From Bullera alba (taxonomy: Eukaryota; Basidiomycota; Tremellomycetes; Tremellales; Bulleraceae), in contig BCIX01000001.1 in NCBI GenBank assembly GCA_001600095.1, positions 5,171,198 through 5,235,197 on the forward strand: a DNA stretch of 64,000 nt, read 5' to 3'. Of this stretch, positions 42,876 to 55,346 are shown piece by piece; positions within the stretch are counted from its first letter, which is position 1, and each line of letters starts with the position of its first letter. A program made the translations under genes and the position numbers. Under the pieces are notes generated by a model. That model did not search any database and was not told the origin of the DNA. It worked only from the letters and a program-made list of their open reading frames with translations.

Positions 42876-44300
42876 ATGGCTCAACCAGGTCCATCGGGAG
42901 GACCGGCCGGAGGACCCGGCGGGACTGCGACTACACCTCGTCCTGCGACAAAACCCGATGTAGCAACGATATTGGGCAATCTGGGCAACTTGTTGCAGCT
43001 GGATCAAGCCGGCAAGCTCACACCGACACAGCTGAACCAGGTGAGTGAATGTGTTTCCGAAAATACAGGGCGGTTGCTGATGCCATATTCGTCGTTCCAG
43101 TTGCGTCAGCTGATGGCTACAAACACGAGATTGATAGTCCTACAATCGATGCTGAGAGGCCAGCCCAATCCACTACCCACTGTCCCTCCACATCTTGACC
43201 CATCGCAAGCGTGGGCAAAAGGTCCAGCACTTATTCCCGCCGACCGATACCAAGCAAATATCAAAACAGCAGAAGCAGAAGCGAAAGTGATATACAGCAA
43301 TCTGCTCACAATGGCCAGAGTAAAGGAATTGCTAGCCATGGCTCAAGAGGACCGAACGGCAATGCTGTCTGCTGTGAGTGGTGCCGAAGGGAGCACTGAT
43401 GCAATCTGACTAATATGGTGCATAGGACCCGGTACTCAAACACCAATTCTCCACTTCTGTCACCTTTTACACGAAAGGAGCACAAGGCTTCATCACTAAA
43501 CCTGTGGCTTCAGCATCCACACCTGCCGGCACCGCAACGCAGGCACCGCGTCCGCGTCCCGCTCCTAGTACCGCTGGACCCAGCTCGTCTAATCAGGGTG
43601 GTCCGACGGTAGGCCGACCACCTGCCAGCTCAAGCTATACGTCCAGCACAATCGGACCTTCAGATCCCTTCCGCTTATCCAGTCAAAATGTCAATGCGCC
43701 AAATACATCAGGACCTGCCTCCACGCCTGCCCCGATACAAACACCTGCGCCTCAAACTACCGCTGCGCCAGTCTATGTCCCTCCACCGCCACCTCCTCCG
43801 CCCCCGCCGCCTCCACGTGAACCCACACCGCCCCCACCTGAACCTGAAAGTTCGAGGAGGAAGAGGAAGTTTGAAGAATATCTCAAGGAACTAGGACCCG
43901 GCATGAAGTATGAGCTGGGGGTGGAGAATGTGAGTGGATCTAACCTAGAACAATACACTATGACTGATCATCTACTCTAGATCTTGAGCGAGTTGTTAGA
44001 TCTGTTCATGGAGGAGGTAGCCAGGGGATCGGCCAGATTGGCCAATCATCGCAATTCCAAGCGGGTCACAGTCAAGGATCTGGCTTATTACTTAGGTCAG
44101 CTTCCTCGCGTCCGTTTCCATCTTGAACGAGAGCAGCTGACAGCCCCGCAGATACGTCGTATGGCATCAAAGTTCCCGGTTTCAACGTCCAGATACCGGA
44201 GAAGTCGCATGTGCCCCCAGAAACAGATAGAAAAAAGGCGAGGGGCGTTGCAACCAGGGCTGTGCGAGCGAGAGGGACGAATGGGAAGGAAGAGGAGTAG
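42876..44300 (+). CDS. TAF12: TFIID/SAGA subunit TAF12
   Basis: TAF12 is a histone-fold subunit shared by TFIID and SAGA, pairing with TAF4 or Ada1. Five exons fit in phase: 42876-43040, 43101-43373, 43426-43929, 43981-44095 and 44152-44300, about 401 residues. The histone fold is at the C-terminus: RRKRKFEEYLKELGPGM, ILSELLDLFMEEVARGSARL, ANHRNSKRVTVKDLAYYL and YGIKVPGFNVQIP. The ANHRNSKRVTVKD stretch parallels LAKHRKSDTLEVKD of TAF12. The central region is Ser/Pro/Thr-rich with a polyproline run of 12 and has no fold signature. Introns fall inside the histone fold; one donor is GTCAGC. The gene shares its upstream interval with the Zn2Cys6 factor. Confidence 0.92.
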
Positions 44301-45833
44301 TCGGAGGGAGATGGTTGGGCCAGACGAGGGGGAAATGCCCGATACGGGCAGCTGGACCAAATCAGACGCATTTGTATAGTACGAGTAGGAAGCATTAACG
44401 ACCTGCAACGATTTGATGATACAGCTAGCTATACAGGTTCTTCGCTGCGAGGCTGAAGCTAGAACGTTTACCAGCTCGCCTGACTTGAGAAGAGTCGACA
44501 GGTGTTACTTGTTCACCCCTTCTGTATGACGCGACCTCCACCTCGCCGCTGCGCCCACCGGCCCACTACTTCGCAGGTGCCCCATACTCTTCAAGCTTCA
44601 CTGTTCTTCACTCAGTCGCTCAATTTGTATCAGTCAGTTACTGCTAGCGTCGTCGTTAGGTCCGCAAGGACGAGTCCACCGACAACAGCACCAATAAAAA
44701 CTACCTCAAACCCACTTCTCCGAAACGTGGGCTGGCGCCGGCCGATACGCTACAGTTACGTCTATTGTCGAAACCTCAAACTGCTTGCAAACCCACTAGC
44801 ATATGTGAGCCCCATCCTGATTGTCCATGGTCAACTGTCAACACTATCTTCGTCACACAGCGATGTTTTGGCGCACAATGGATGGATGGATTTCGTAATG
44901 CTAGGTGTGTACCTGACCGATGACTGTGACGAAATGAACGAAGAGTCAAGACCGCATGACGAAATCCACAAGTGCCGGATTGCCTCGATAGCGAGCTCCA
45001 GATAGCATCCTCATCTTCTTTGAGCATGCGGTGTGATCACTACTGCTGTACACCAAGATATGCAGTGGACCGTGTCGAATGGACTGAGTATTTCTCAGTT
45101 CACCAACAGCCATTAGCTCACCGGAGGTAGCCAGAGGTAGAGTAGCAGAGAGTAGCCCATCACGACCCCGTCACTGAGGTACCTGAAACGTGACGACACC
45201 GATACTTGCGGGATCGACAGTCTCGACTGCGGCCGCGAGGAACGATCTTGATGAAACGAGCCTAATGGTTTGCGGCAAGCTGAGGAGGGAGCTGGAGGGA
45301 GGGCGGACGAGGCTGCAGGAGGCTGGACGAGGGCCGTTGGCTGCCCTGGCCTTGGCTGCCCTTGGTGGACTGATCGGTGCCTAAATGATCCGCACAACCA
45401 AAAAACAAAGCGCCGAAGTTTGATGATCGCCGTGCTCACTCCACTTAACGCGGATGCCTTTCGGTCTTCGAACCATTTGTCCTTCCTCCTCCCGCCCCTT
45501 CCACTCACCACGGGGGTCTAACAGGGTCTAACTGAAGTCACTAACGAGTCTAGCCAGGAGAAAAGGACAGCTGTGTGATCCCATCAAAGGCCTTATCGCC
45601 ATGTGCGACCATACATCCACCCCGATAGCGCGATATGGTGCTCCTTCTCCCTGGCCAGTGGTCGCCGAATATAAGTTCGGCAGGAGATAATACGGCCCGA
45701 CCACCCCGAACCCCATCCTTCGCCGTGGTGGAACGTGTGTCCATTTCAGTAGACTATAACGACGCCGGACGTCAAGGCAGTGTTGGCCGAGCCAGCTCAC
45801 TTACACTCGTAAAGAGCTCTTCTTCAACATCGA
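44301..45833. other. 1.5 kb tandem intergenic region upstream of the MFS transporter
   Basis: It holds the TAF12 3' flank and the transporter promoter. Two short frames end in hydrophobic tails (minus strand near 44640-44720; plus strand 45190-45384). Neither has a matching start, signal peptide or splicing path that I could complete, so they are not called. No RNA gene seen. Confidence 0.4.
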
Positions 45834-47996
45834 ATGTCTGATACAAGATATTCCGCCATGGCTCCCAGTCCCACTGGTTTGACCGACTCGTCCAGAAGTA
45901 CGGGAAAACGCTCAATGTCAATCGGAAGCTCGCCCTCGGGGACACTGGTTGGATACGATGAAGCAGTAGAGAAAACCCAGCCGGTGGTCAATCATCACTC
46001 GACGCAGACGGTGGCTTTGACCCAAAGGAAGAAATGGGGGCTGTTGGCAGTGTTCACTCTGGCTCAGGTGGGTCCAATTTGTTTGGAAGACGCCTGCACA
46101 GTCGCTGATCGGGATTTGGGGCGTAGTATCTGGACATTTGTGGGAGATCATCGTATTTGGTCTTTGTCGGCGATATAGCTCGAGACTTGGACATCAGCTA
46201 TGAGAGTTCGACTTGGATATTGGTGAGTCTAGCTCGAGATGGCGTGTGACATATCTGACTGGAAGTTCTCAGAACTCGTATGGAGTTACTTTCGGGAGCA
46301 GCTGTAAGTACCAGTTCACCAAACCACAGGTCATACACTGAAAATCGCAGTGCTACTCTGGGGCAGAGTTTCCGACTTGTATTCGGCTCGAGCGGTCTTC
46401 ACCATCGGTTTCATCTTCTGCGGCATAAGCAACTTGATCATCAGCTTCATGACCAATGCCTATGCGTTCTACGTCTTCAGAGGGCTGTACGGCGTTGCAG
46501 CAGCAGCGACAGTGAGTGGAAAGGGATGTGTCAGGACACGCACAGATGCTGACTCTCGCAGATCCCTTCTGCGTTCCGTCTCATTCTTGGAGTCTTTGAG
46601 CCGGGAGAGGTGCAAAAAGCTCTGGCATTGTTTGGTCTGGGCGGCGCTCTTGCCAATGCCACCGGTAAGTTGACGTCCCCTCAAAAAACAAGATCTTGAC
46701 TGACGAAAGTCAGGTGTATTGTGGGGTGGTCTCTTCGGCGCCATAACTGCTACTGGGCAGATGTCATCATGGCGATGGTTTTGCCGATTCGTCTGTTGTC
46801 TCAGGTGAGGCCAGAGTCTTGACAAGGCTTCGTACAGCTGACCTTGACTTCGTACAGTATCCCATTTGCTGTCTTGAGCCACTTTATGTGTCCCACCACT
46901 CGAGGCCCATACCACGACCGACCAAGGAAATGGCAATACCTCGACCTCGTCGGGTGCACACTGGTTCTTGGCAGTTTGCTCCTGCTCAACGTTGGGCTTG
47001 TATCGGGTGCCTCTGATGGCTGGATATCACCCCAGTTTCTTTCGCCTTTTATCATCGCTTGGCCCTTGGCTATCGCCTTTATCATGTGGGAACTCCGATT
47101 ACCTGATGATAGAGCCTTGTTGCCCTCTAGCCTGTGGAAAATCAAGAACATGCCCCTGATGGCTTTCGCCTCGTTATACCTCTTTTCCGGCATTGTCGTG
47201 AGTTGCAAGGATCCCTCCAAGTGAAACACCAGACCTCGACTGAAGGACATGTCGTACAGGGCGCGCAACTCATGCTCGTGGAGAGATGGATGGAGGTCTT
47301 CAACGAGACTGCCATCAAGGCCGCTGTGAGGATTCTGCCCCAGGGCCTGGCAATGTGTGTCGTGGTCATCATAGCTGCGTGAGTCTCTCCGGCAGGATAT
47401 TGTGAGCTAAATCTGCCAAGACCCACAATCAAGAAGATCACGAACATGCGATATCTGGTAGCCGTTGGAACACTGGTCACTGGAACAATGTACATCGTCA
47501 TGATCTACGGTGACGGACTGATCGGCAGTCATTACTGGAAGTACTACTTCTGGACTATGATCGTGTCCGCCATTGGCTCGGCTGTCGCTTTCATCGGCAC
47601 GAAGTGAGTCTACTCCAGACCGGTTTACGCCAGACCTGGCGGGGTCATTGACATCAAGGCTAATAATACCCCAGCATTACCATGATGACGTCTGTCCCGC
47701 CCACCATGGCAGGAGTCGCCGGAGCTCTGTTCCAGACCTGCCTACAGACTGGAGTCCTGGTCGAGTTCTCGGTCCAAGCAGGTCTCTTGACCATTCACGA
47801 GGGTTCGATAAGCAATTGGTCAAACGTCTCGGCTTCCTTTTGGTTCATCTTTGGCTGGGGCGCTTTGGTTTGTCTCGTCGTCCTGGTGCTGTACAAGACA
47901 CCCAAACGGCCTGGCCAAGTGGCAGACAACGGTCTTGGCGATGCGGAACATGGAAGTCGAGATCATGTCGAGCTGAAGGAGAGATCACAAGGCTGA
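45834..47996 (+). CDS. Major facilitator superfamily transporter, DHA2 / ATR1-AMF1-like
   Basis: A plasma-membrane drug:H+ antiporter-type transporter. Ten exons fit in phase: 45834-46067, 46127-46222, 46273-46303, 46351-46511, 46562-46664, 46714-46804, 46858-47197, 47260-47378, 47421-47603 and 47675-47996, about 559 residues. After a 65-residue Ser-rich cytosolic N-terminus come about 14 predicted membrane segments. Family features include IARDLDISYESSTWILNSYG, the A-motif-like loop LLWGRVSDLYSARAVFTIGF, FRGLYGVAAAATIPSAFRLI (the motif C region) and SVPPTMAGVAGALFQTCLQTG. Fungal ATR1 (aminotriazole/boron) and AMF1 (ammonium) relatives look like this, but the substrate cannot be inferred. The acceptor of exon 2 and that of exon 8 were chosen by phase and are less certain than the rest. 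Confidence 0.9.
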
Positions 47997-48326
47997 GACG
48001 AGCTTGTGAGGTTGTGAGAGGTGTATGTGTCAGCAAGAAGAAAGACCGAAGAAGGGATGTCGAGGAACCAGCCGAGCGTAATCTTGCCCTTTCTGTGTAT
48101 CAGTGTTGCTCTCTAGCCTATTAGATTGTTTGTGTATACTATCTGTCGAGAAACAACATGTATATGTCTTGTTTTGGAAAGTGGGCATTGCGACCAGGAT
48201 ACCAATTGCATTATAGGACAGGTACAAAGAGAATAGAACCTAACAAGACGAGAATGCGCTGATCCAAAGACGTGAAGTGAGAAAGGATGGTATCCTCATT
48301 CCTCGGGCCTGGTACATGCAAGAGCA
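47997..48326. other. Convergent intergenic region
   Basis: 330 bp between facing stop codons of the MFS transporter and the GPI protein gene. Only 3' UTR sequence is expected and nothing else is seen. Confidence 0.4.
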
Positions 48327-49335
48327 TCATAGCAGGACCGCGGCGCCTCCGATGAACATGGCTGCGAGACCGACCGTTTGCCCGATCACATATGGAGAGA
48401 TCGAAGCCAAATTCGCAACGTGACCTGCCGCTCCGGTCGGTTGTGACGGGAATGAAGACGGGAATGGCCTACAGCAGCGGAAGCTACGTCAGCAACGTGC
48501 CTTCTCGAACTTCGTTTCCCACTTACGTGTTCGTATTCGCATTGGGAATATCGACTGTACGTGAGGCACCAGCAGATGATGACGAAGACGAGGTTCGGAC
48601 TGAAGGAGTAATGGTATGAGCGCGGGTCCGCCAGGTCGCCGATATACAGCGTCACTCACTCTCTCCATCTTCGATCTGGAAGGCCTCGGAAGTTGCAAAG
48701 ACCTGCGTCTCGTTGGTCGTGTTGACAAGGGTGACGATATATCCACCGCTGCCCCTCGTTCAGCCGAGATCCTTCCCGTTCTCCAAGCTCGGCACTCACG
48801 CTGCTTGGACTTGAGGCAAAGCGATCCTCACGAATGTCGCCGTAGCATTGGCTGTACCCAAGATGAGCATGTGTTTCCTCAGAGATCTTAAGCTTGAAGA
48901 AGGTCTGACTCACTGCTATCGGCGATGCCCTGCTGGGAAGGGAGGATGCTCTGATCAGTATTGCTGAGGTATGCTCTGAAGAGAAAGGTGTCTGCTGCGG
49001 GGTCGGAGCTTGTCCAATTGAGATTTACCGTGTCATTTCGGTACCTGCGATCAGCCAGTGGCGTCAGCTAAGATGCAAGAGCATCTTGCTCGCGGCGATG
49101 GACGCGCTTCATTGACCCACCAGATCGTGTCAGTCCGAGGGTATAGAAAGCTGATGACGGCTGTAGAGGTAGTCAATTAAGTGGACTATCACAGTGTCCA
49201 TTCCAGAGGCCGGGCACTCGATGATATCTGGCTCCCATCTGAGCCACGATACAAGTTCCCCATGAATGTTGACTATTACCCACCTTGAGCCGAGGAAATG
49301 AACGGCAGAGCGAGCGCGATGGCGATCGATCTCAT
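48327..49335 (-). CDS. Small secreted GPI-anchored protein with Kre9/Knh1-type Ig-like domain
   Basis: Seven short exons fit in phase: 49335-49284, 49160-49121, 49044-48914, 48851-48800, 48748-48660, 48599-48527 and 48468-48327, about 192 residues. A signal peptide (MRSIAIALALPFISSAQ) is followed by a compact beta-sandwich-like domain: VISFLYPRTDTIWYRNDTVN, LNWTSSDP, VRIALPQVQAAGGYIVTL and TSEAFQIEDG. This resembles the Kre9/Knh1 N-terminal family of cell-surface proteins. A Ser-rich linker and a hydrophobic tail (IGQTVGLAAMFIGGAAVLL) indicate GPI attachment. Several Asn-x-Ser/Thr sites are present. A role in cell-wall glucan organisation is the family's usual guess, not shown here. Confidence 0.85.
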
Positions 49336-49759
49336 CGTGTGATCGTGGTGATATCCAGACGATCTTGATCCTGTGTAAGTGTGATGCACCTGTGATCTTG
49401 AGTGTGCAGGAAGACTCAAGAGGAATGACAGCTCAGATGAGGTCGATGACGAGATGGAAAGGGTTACATCCGTCAGTGCGCGATCGTAGATGGTAGAGTT
49501 GAACCCAGCCAAGCCACCGGTTATTTACGCGGGAGGGAAGCCAAGATGAAACGGGCGTCGTGTTTCATCCTGGCCATGGCACCGTAGCAGCTAAGTTAGC
49601 GGTTGCAGCATGTCTCTGTTGGCAAGGAAAATAGTTCCTGCAGTCCGACTTTTTAGACACATATATAGCGCGTTCGTTTGTGCATGGCTCCATGGTATGG
49701 TATTGCATGTGCAGATCGCAGCATGAAGCGGTACATACATGTCTCGATCCCCCTCACGA
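49336..49759. promoter_or_regulatory. Promoter of the Kre9-like gene and 3' flank of the next gene
   Basis: 424 bp, both neighbours on the minus strand. No ORF or repeat of note. Confidence 0.4.
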
Positions 49760-52255
49760 TCAGTAGCCATCTCGGTAAATCTCGAAACCGGTCGATCCAT
49801 CCCCCTCGAAGAAGCCTTCTTCCATCACAGACTCCGGCAGGTGACCGCCCATATCGTCGATTCGATCCTCGCTATCCTCCAACCGGTCCACATACTGTCT
49901 ACCGTCGTCGTCCTCCTCATTCTCTTCTTCCTCCTCAATCACTGGCGACAATCCCCATGGACGTCTCCTCCCCTCATTCTCTCTGAAGTTTTGTATGCTG
50001 TCCGATGAGGGGGGAAGTCCCATCTGTTGAAAGCTCGATCTCGCTCCTTCGCCTGCATTCATCGTCCATCCATCATCCGAGAACGATTCGATGGCTTCAG
50101 TAGCGTCTTCTTGCATGACTTCATCAGATTCTTGTGAGTCGATTCGGAAGGACGGCAGCTCGTCCTCGTCGTCATCTTCGGCGACGACTGCTGGATCTGG
50201 AAGTGCAAGCAGGGTACGAGGCTTGATAGGCTTGATGTGCTTGATATGATGTTTGAGGTGATCTGGTATGTCATACTTTGCGAAAGCGCCGTCTGTGACG
50301 CGTACCATGCGTGAAGCAGTAGGCGTCATCAGCTCCAATCCGAGGTCTTCCTGCTCGTCTTCTAACCAATCGGGATCTTGTGCAGTGTTTTCAGTGTGGA
50401 ATTGTTCGTCGGACATTGACTGCCATTGGGAGCTTGATCGTGTGGCACTCAGATGGTCGTATCGCGCGAATCGTTGGCTCTGAGGGGTGTATGGCGAGGT
50501 GAACCCTGGTTCGAGAGAGAGTCGATCGAAGGCGTGTTGACTTGAAGAGCGGGAGGGGCAACTGCTGACATCCATGACTTGGTCGCTGAGATCATCGTCG
50601 CCGTCGATGAGAGAGGCGTTGGGATGCTGTTGATGGCCATACTCCGCTGCGGCTTCCAAAAGGGAGATCAAATCGTCCGCTGATCTGATCGGTGACACAT
50701 TCTGTGTATTATCCACCAGTGCAGGCACCCTGTACACCGGTTCTATCGGATTCACTTTCCCCGTCTTGCCGACAAGGGTACGATGAGCTTGCACCAGAGG
50801 TCGGGGTATATCCGCAGGCGTCCTCGCGGGGTCGGATTGCACACTAGGGGTAGTGTATGCCTGGAGGGTTCGTAGATGACCACTGTCACTCGAGTAGCTC
50901 TGGAGTAGTCCGGACGAATCGCTGCCGTTGTTGACCTGACTTTGATTTGGGTATCTGATGAGCAGATCATCAGAGGTATAGCCGTGCATAGACGTTGACG
51001 TCGTGCTGAGAGGCGCTGCGTCCCAGGAAGGACCACTGTCGTAATGGGGCTGGGCAGCGTACCGATCCGCCGGCACCGAATGACGTGACTCATGGGACAC
51101 CTGCGATTGCGGATGCAGCTGTGGAGCATAGGTTGATTCGGTATATTGCAGTTGGGGAAAGTGCTCTGCATGGCGTGCTAGCGGCGAGCTGTTTGAGTTG
51201 AACAAGGATGAGGTGTCGTCGGAGGGCGGGACTCGGGGCTGGGAAGTCTTCTTCAAGATACCTCGAAGAGGTCGACCAGCTGACGACTCCAACCGGGGTG
51301 GCGCGTAGGTAGTTGACCTATGACGCGATGATGGATAAAAGGGCTGCTGGTGCACCATGGTGGCTTCCGACGGATAGTCTCGACGGTCCGGTGTGTGTGG
51401 ATACTGTGGATATGAGCGGAGTGTCGGTGGTTGGCGGTTCATATCGTATTGCTGAGGCACAGGATATCTCGACGTTGGATCCGGGAGAAACTCTTGCTGG
51501 CTTCGATAACGCTGAGAAAGAGGTCTCGGGGTACTTGTATGCCCTGTTTCTTGAGCGTTTCTGAAGGATCGCGGGGATACCCTGCCTGTCAAGAGAGCTT
51601 CGAGATACTGCTCTTCGGGATCAGAAGGAGGGGTAGAGGGATCACGCGGCGGATATGGCTATAGATGAGGAAATCAGCTTGAGCCAAGACTCCGCTCAAG
51701 GTTGTTGTTCATGACACTCACTGCGTACTCTTCATGAGGTATATACGGACCAGGATCACCGTATCTTCTCGGATCGTCTATTTCTTGCCTGCCAGCTCCT
51801 TGATAGTGATGATATGGATCCAGCTCCCAGAGATCATCGCGGTGACCATGCCTTTCCCCTCTCCTCCAACCATAACCGCCATGTTGGTCGTCCGCCTGAC
51901 TATAGGGTTCATCGTAAGGTTGATATCTCCGCTCGATCTCCTCATTCCTTCTTTGCCTGTCCAGTTCTCTCTCCTCTGCCCTCTGTCTCGCCGCTATCTC
52001 ATGCTCCCCCAGAGGAAGGCCTGATCTCTTCCTCTTCCGTCCATACAGTCCTGCTCCTCTCACCCTTGACACTGCAGCTGCAGTAGAACTCGAGGGAAGC
52101 GGTTTGGGGCGGGATAGAATCCGGGTGTGTCTTGAGTTGGATGAGGAGCTGAGATTGAGAGTCTGGCGATCGGATGCTAGATCTGAGAAGCGCTTGACGA
52201 AGGATGGTCGGGATGATGGATGTCTTGACCGAGCTCTACGTGAGATTAGGACCAT
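49760..52255 (-). CDS. Large disordered nuclear-type protein of unknown function
   Basis: Two exons fit in phase, 52255-51722 and 51658-49760, about 810 residues. The N-terminus is Arg/Ser-rich with a probable nuclear signal (GLYGRKRKRSG) and a charged helix (AARQRAEERELDRQRRNEE). The middle is Pro/Tyr/Gln/Ser-rich, with a PLRGILKKTSQPRVPPSDD segment of the kind seen in mitotic phosphoproteins. The C-terminus has a compact conserved-looking stretch (AFAKYDIPDHLKHHIKHIKP) followed by acidic runs and ends FEIYRDGY. No catalytic domain is visible and I do not recognise the family. Its upstream region carries two ACGCGT elements 21 bp apart, which would suit cell-cycle expression, but this is inference. 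Confidence 0.78.
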
Positions 52256-53040
52256 CAGTGGAGGCGTCGCGTCAATTTGGCCAATCTTACCTAGCCAGCG
52301 TCATGCTTCAGAGGTGTTGGTGCTTAGTACATCGATAAGATAGCGCATGTGAAGGAATGCAACCCGCCATGGTGATTGGTGATCATGAAGGTCGAGCAGT
52401 GGGAGCGGTTAGCCTCCCGGCTCCCCTCGAACGCGTCTTATCACGGAGTCGACGCGTTTCAGAGTGAACACGTGGCATTTACTCCGGAGAGCTCCGGAGT
52501 ATGCACATGTCTCGAGGAGGGTCGAGCAGCTTTGAAGCTGTGAAGAGCTTTGATCAGCTCTTGAATCGGGATCCATGACAGGCCTGGCCTCGGCTCTTCC
52601 CGACCTCCCACTACAGCCATCCCAGTCAACGCTTGGTCCGTCACTTGAATGGTATCGAAACTGCCGTGACTTTCGGTTTCACATCCTTAGGACTGGAAGA
52701 GCTTCAAGAGTCTGGAACCCGAGAATTTGAGTCTATCGCCAAGATGCATCAACGCATCAATCTTGCACAGCCGGCCAGGCCAGGCCGCGGCAACAGCTGC
52801 GACTACGACGCAATAGTCCCTATCTCATACGCTACCAGGAATTGTTTGCTCGTAGGGTCGACGTGATGATCGTCCGTTGCTCGCGTTTCAGCTTGGTGCT
52901 AGTCACCCCAAATCACAGATCACGGAGCTGACAAAACGTAGCCTCCTTTCACCATATAAGCTCTGGCTTGCAAAGGTTCCTCATCGCCTCACCCACCAAT
53001 TGTAAAGTATCCCCTGGCACCTCATTGCCGGCTATTCAAA
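52256..53040. promoter_or_regulatory. Divergent promoter region with paired ACGCGT and paired CTCCGGAG elements
   Basis: 785 bp between divergent ATGs. It contains ACGCGT at 52431-52436 and again at 52452-52457, then CTCCGGAG at 52482-52489 and again at 52492-52499. CACGTG occurs at 52470-52475. The short frames here show no coding signature. Confidence 0.5.
52431..52457. promoter_or_regulatory. Pair of ACGCGT elements, 21 bp apart
   Basis: Two perfect MCB-type cores (52431-52436 and 52452-52457) separated by two helical turns, between the disordered-protein gene (start 52255) and the bestrophin gene (start 53041). They are closer to the former (about 180 bp upstream). Confidence 0.4.
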
Positions 53041-54677
53041 ATGTCGCATACGCCCGTAGACTCTCACTTTATCGGCGACCCCAAGATCGAGTTGCTGGGA
53101 CACAGACCGCATAAAACAGCGAAAATGGTCTTCCAGGCTATCACCGCCACGGCAATCTTCCGTATATGGCCAACGTTGCTCTTCTTTGGTGGATGGTCAA
53201 CGGCGATTGTGCTGATCAACAAGAAGACATCTGCGGAGTTGACTGTTCCGAGTACCATGTTGACCGTATTGGGTGTGTTGCTCGGTCTGACCCTTAGTTA
53301 CCGGTGAGTCTGGAGCCCTCAGCGCATCGTCTTATCAGGTGGAGTACAGCTGATCATGGTCATAGCACGTCATCTGCCTATGATAGGTACTGGGAGGGAC
53401 GAAGGATGTGGTCGCAAATCATACTGGGAGCGCGAACATGGTCGAGAATGGTGTGGATACATTGTGAGCTGTGACCTTGATATCGACGACAGTTTTGAGC
53501 TGATTCAATCGGTAGGCCCGGACTCGCTCGTCGTGGCCGTGCCAGAGGGGACGGAACCCAATCCCCACGACGAAAGCCAGGCCATATTGGAGAAGTACAC
53601 TATGGTGCAAATGTCTCTAGCTTTTGCCGTCGCAGTGAAGCATTACCTCCGAGGGGAAGAAGGAATGTGAGTTATAGTTACAAAGTGATGATGAGGTCCA
53701 GCGCTGATCCTGTATCCAGCTTGTACGACGACCTGTATCACTTGGTCCGCTTCATCCCGTCACTCAACCTGCCCTCCGGTATTCCCTCGTCATCCGATGC
53801 CAACAATGCTATTGGTCCCGCTTACAGTCGACACGTCCTTCGCCAATCATCTGTCGAAACGGACATCGAGGGCGGTACCACGTCTTCTACCAGCAACGAT
53901 GAAAAGCTGTCAAGTCATCAGGATCCACACCTTCACCCGGCGCGTCAGCCTCCAGTTTTCCGATGGTCTGAGACGTTCCCCTTCAGCCTGTTCCTCTCCT
54001 CGCATCAAAAAGCTAAAGTCGCCCAAAGGAAGATGTACCGACGAAAGATGAAGGAAGTTCGACAAGGTGGTGGTGTCGGTCACAATGTCCCGCTCGGGGT
54101 CACTCTCTTCATGAGCTGCTGGATCGCTCAAATGCAAAAGCGCAAGACGATCGATGTCCCCACGATCAATGCTCTACTCGCTGCAGTCCAGTCAATGTCG
54201 GACGCGCTTATCTCCCTCGAAAGGATCTTGACTACACCTATACCCTGGTCATATAATGCTCACATCTGGGAAGTCACCTGGGTATACTGCTTGCTGCTCC
54301 CCTTCCAGTTGTATGGTGCTGGGTTCAACTGGGTTACGGTCCCCGCTGTCGTCATTACCACCTACATTGTCGTCGGATTCGCCGAGATTGGCTCGGAAAT
54401 CGAGAACCCTTTCGGATACGACGCCAATGATCTGAACTTGGACTTCTTCGTCAATGATATCATCAAGAAGGAACTCGACGCGATCACCGCTCGACCGTTC
54501 GCTCCGCCAGAGGATTGGGTCTTCTCAGCTACCAATGTGGTCGGAAAAGCAGGAGAAGGCAAGCATGCCGCGCAGATGCAGTATCCGGCGGCGGATCGGG
54601 TGAGCGACATTCTCCAAAACAGGTCGAGGAGTACGGGAGATGATGGTATGAGGCATAGAGCGAGGTCTCCTGTCTGA
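53041..54677 (+). CDS. Bestrophin/RFP-TM family chloride channel protein
   Basis: Four exons fit in phase: 53041-53303, 53366-53463, 53516-53666 and 53720-54677, about 489 residues. The fungal bestrophin (UPF0187) pattern is clear: FRIWPTLLFFGGWSTAIVLI, VLGVLLGLTLSYRTSSAYDR, YWEGRRMWSQIILGARTW, and near the C-terminus IPWSYNAHIWEVTWVYCLL and GFAEIGSEIENPFGYDANDL followed by NLDFF. The SAYDRYWEGR and ENPFGYDxNDL segments are the family's best-conserved motifs. A Ser-rich insertion of about 90 residues separates the halves. It is probably a pentameric anion channel in the plasma membrane or an organelle; ion selectivity is not readable. Confidence 0.92.
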
Positions 54678-55346
54678 TACTCGTGCTTCACTCGTATCTC
54701 ATCATCCTGTATAGACGATTCTAGACACACTGTCACGTAGCTGTGCAAGCATGCACGGGCCTGAACATTCTAGGCAAGTCGTTTGCCGTCGCCGAGATGA
54801 CATCTAAGAGAGATAGATATGTACTTCAGAGTGTATCTGTGGAGGCTTGGGTGCATCTGCCATCTTGTGTGATCTACGATCTTGGAGCCTTGAGCTGGAA
54901 TCGTAAGCGGCTCAGGGTCGGGTTACGAGATTGACTTACGGTTGACTAACGGAATCAAATCTAATAAAGGCGCCGACCAGCCAACCAACCTAACCAAATA
55001 CAGCCAGCTAATCGCTCGCTGGCTATGAAGGAGTCACCACTAGTCACTAGTCACCACTGAGCTACCACTGAGCGCAGTTGCACGCGGTGCTCAGTCTGCT
55101 GCGAACACGACCTCAGCTCTGCGTCCCAGGAATGAGTCGTGAAAGCTCGGTACAGACAGCATAAATCCGCGCGCACGTCAAGTGCCGGGCACCGAAAACA
55201 ACAGATCTCGTGAATCGTTGCTCGATCTAACTTCTTGGAATCAGTAAGTGATCCCTTTGGACTAGAGGACAAGCATGGGCTGATCGCGTCGAAAGTCAGT
55301 AGAGGTACAGCCATTCGCCCTTCACCATAAAGCTACCTCTCCCACC
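54678..55346. promoter_or_regulatory. CYR1 upstream region
   Basis: 669 bp between tand em plus-strand genes. Short direct repeats occur about 300 bp before the CYR1 ATG: TAGTCAC twice near 55040-55053, and ACCACTGAGC twice at 55055-55074. The latter resembles a repeated element at a similar distance before TAF12. Confidence 0.45.

Noticed and set aside
44640..45384. Hydrophobic-ended short frames suggesting a small GPI or membrane protein
   Set aside because: I could not find a start, signal sequence or consistent splice path; the hydrophobic ends are short and could be chance.
45468..45485. Reverse-strand GGTTCGAAGACC resembling a tRNA B box
   Set aside because: No A box or acceptor-stem pairing at the right distance.
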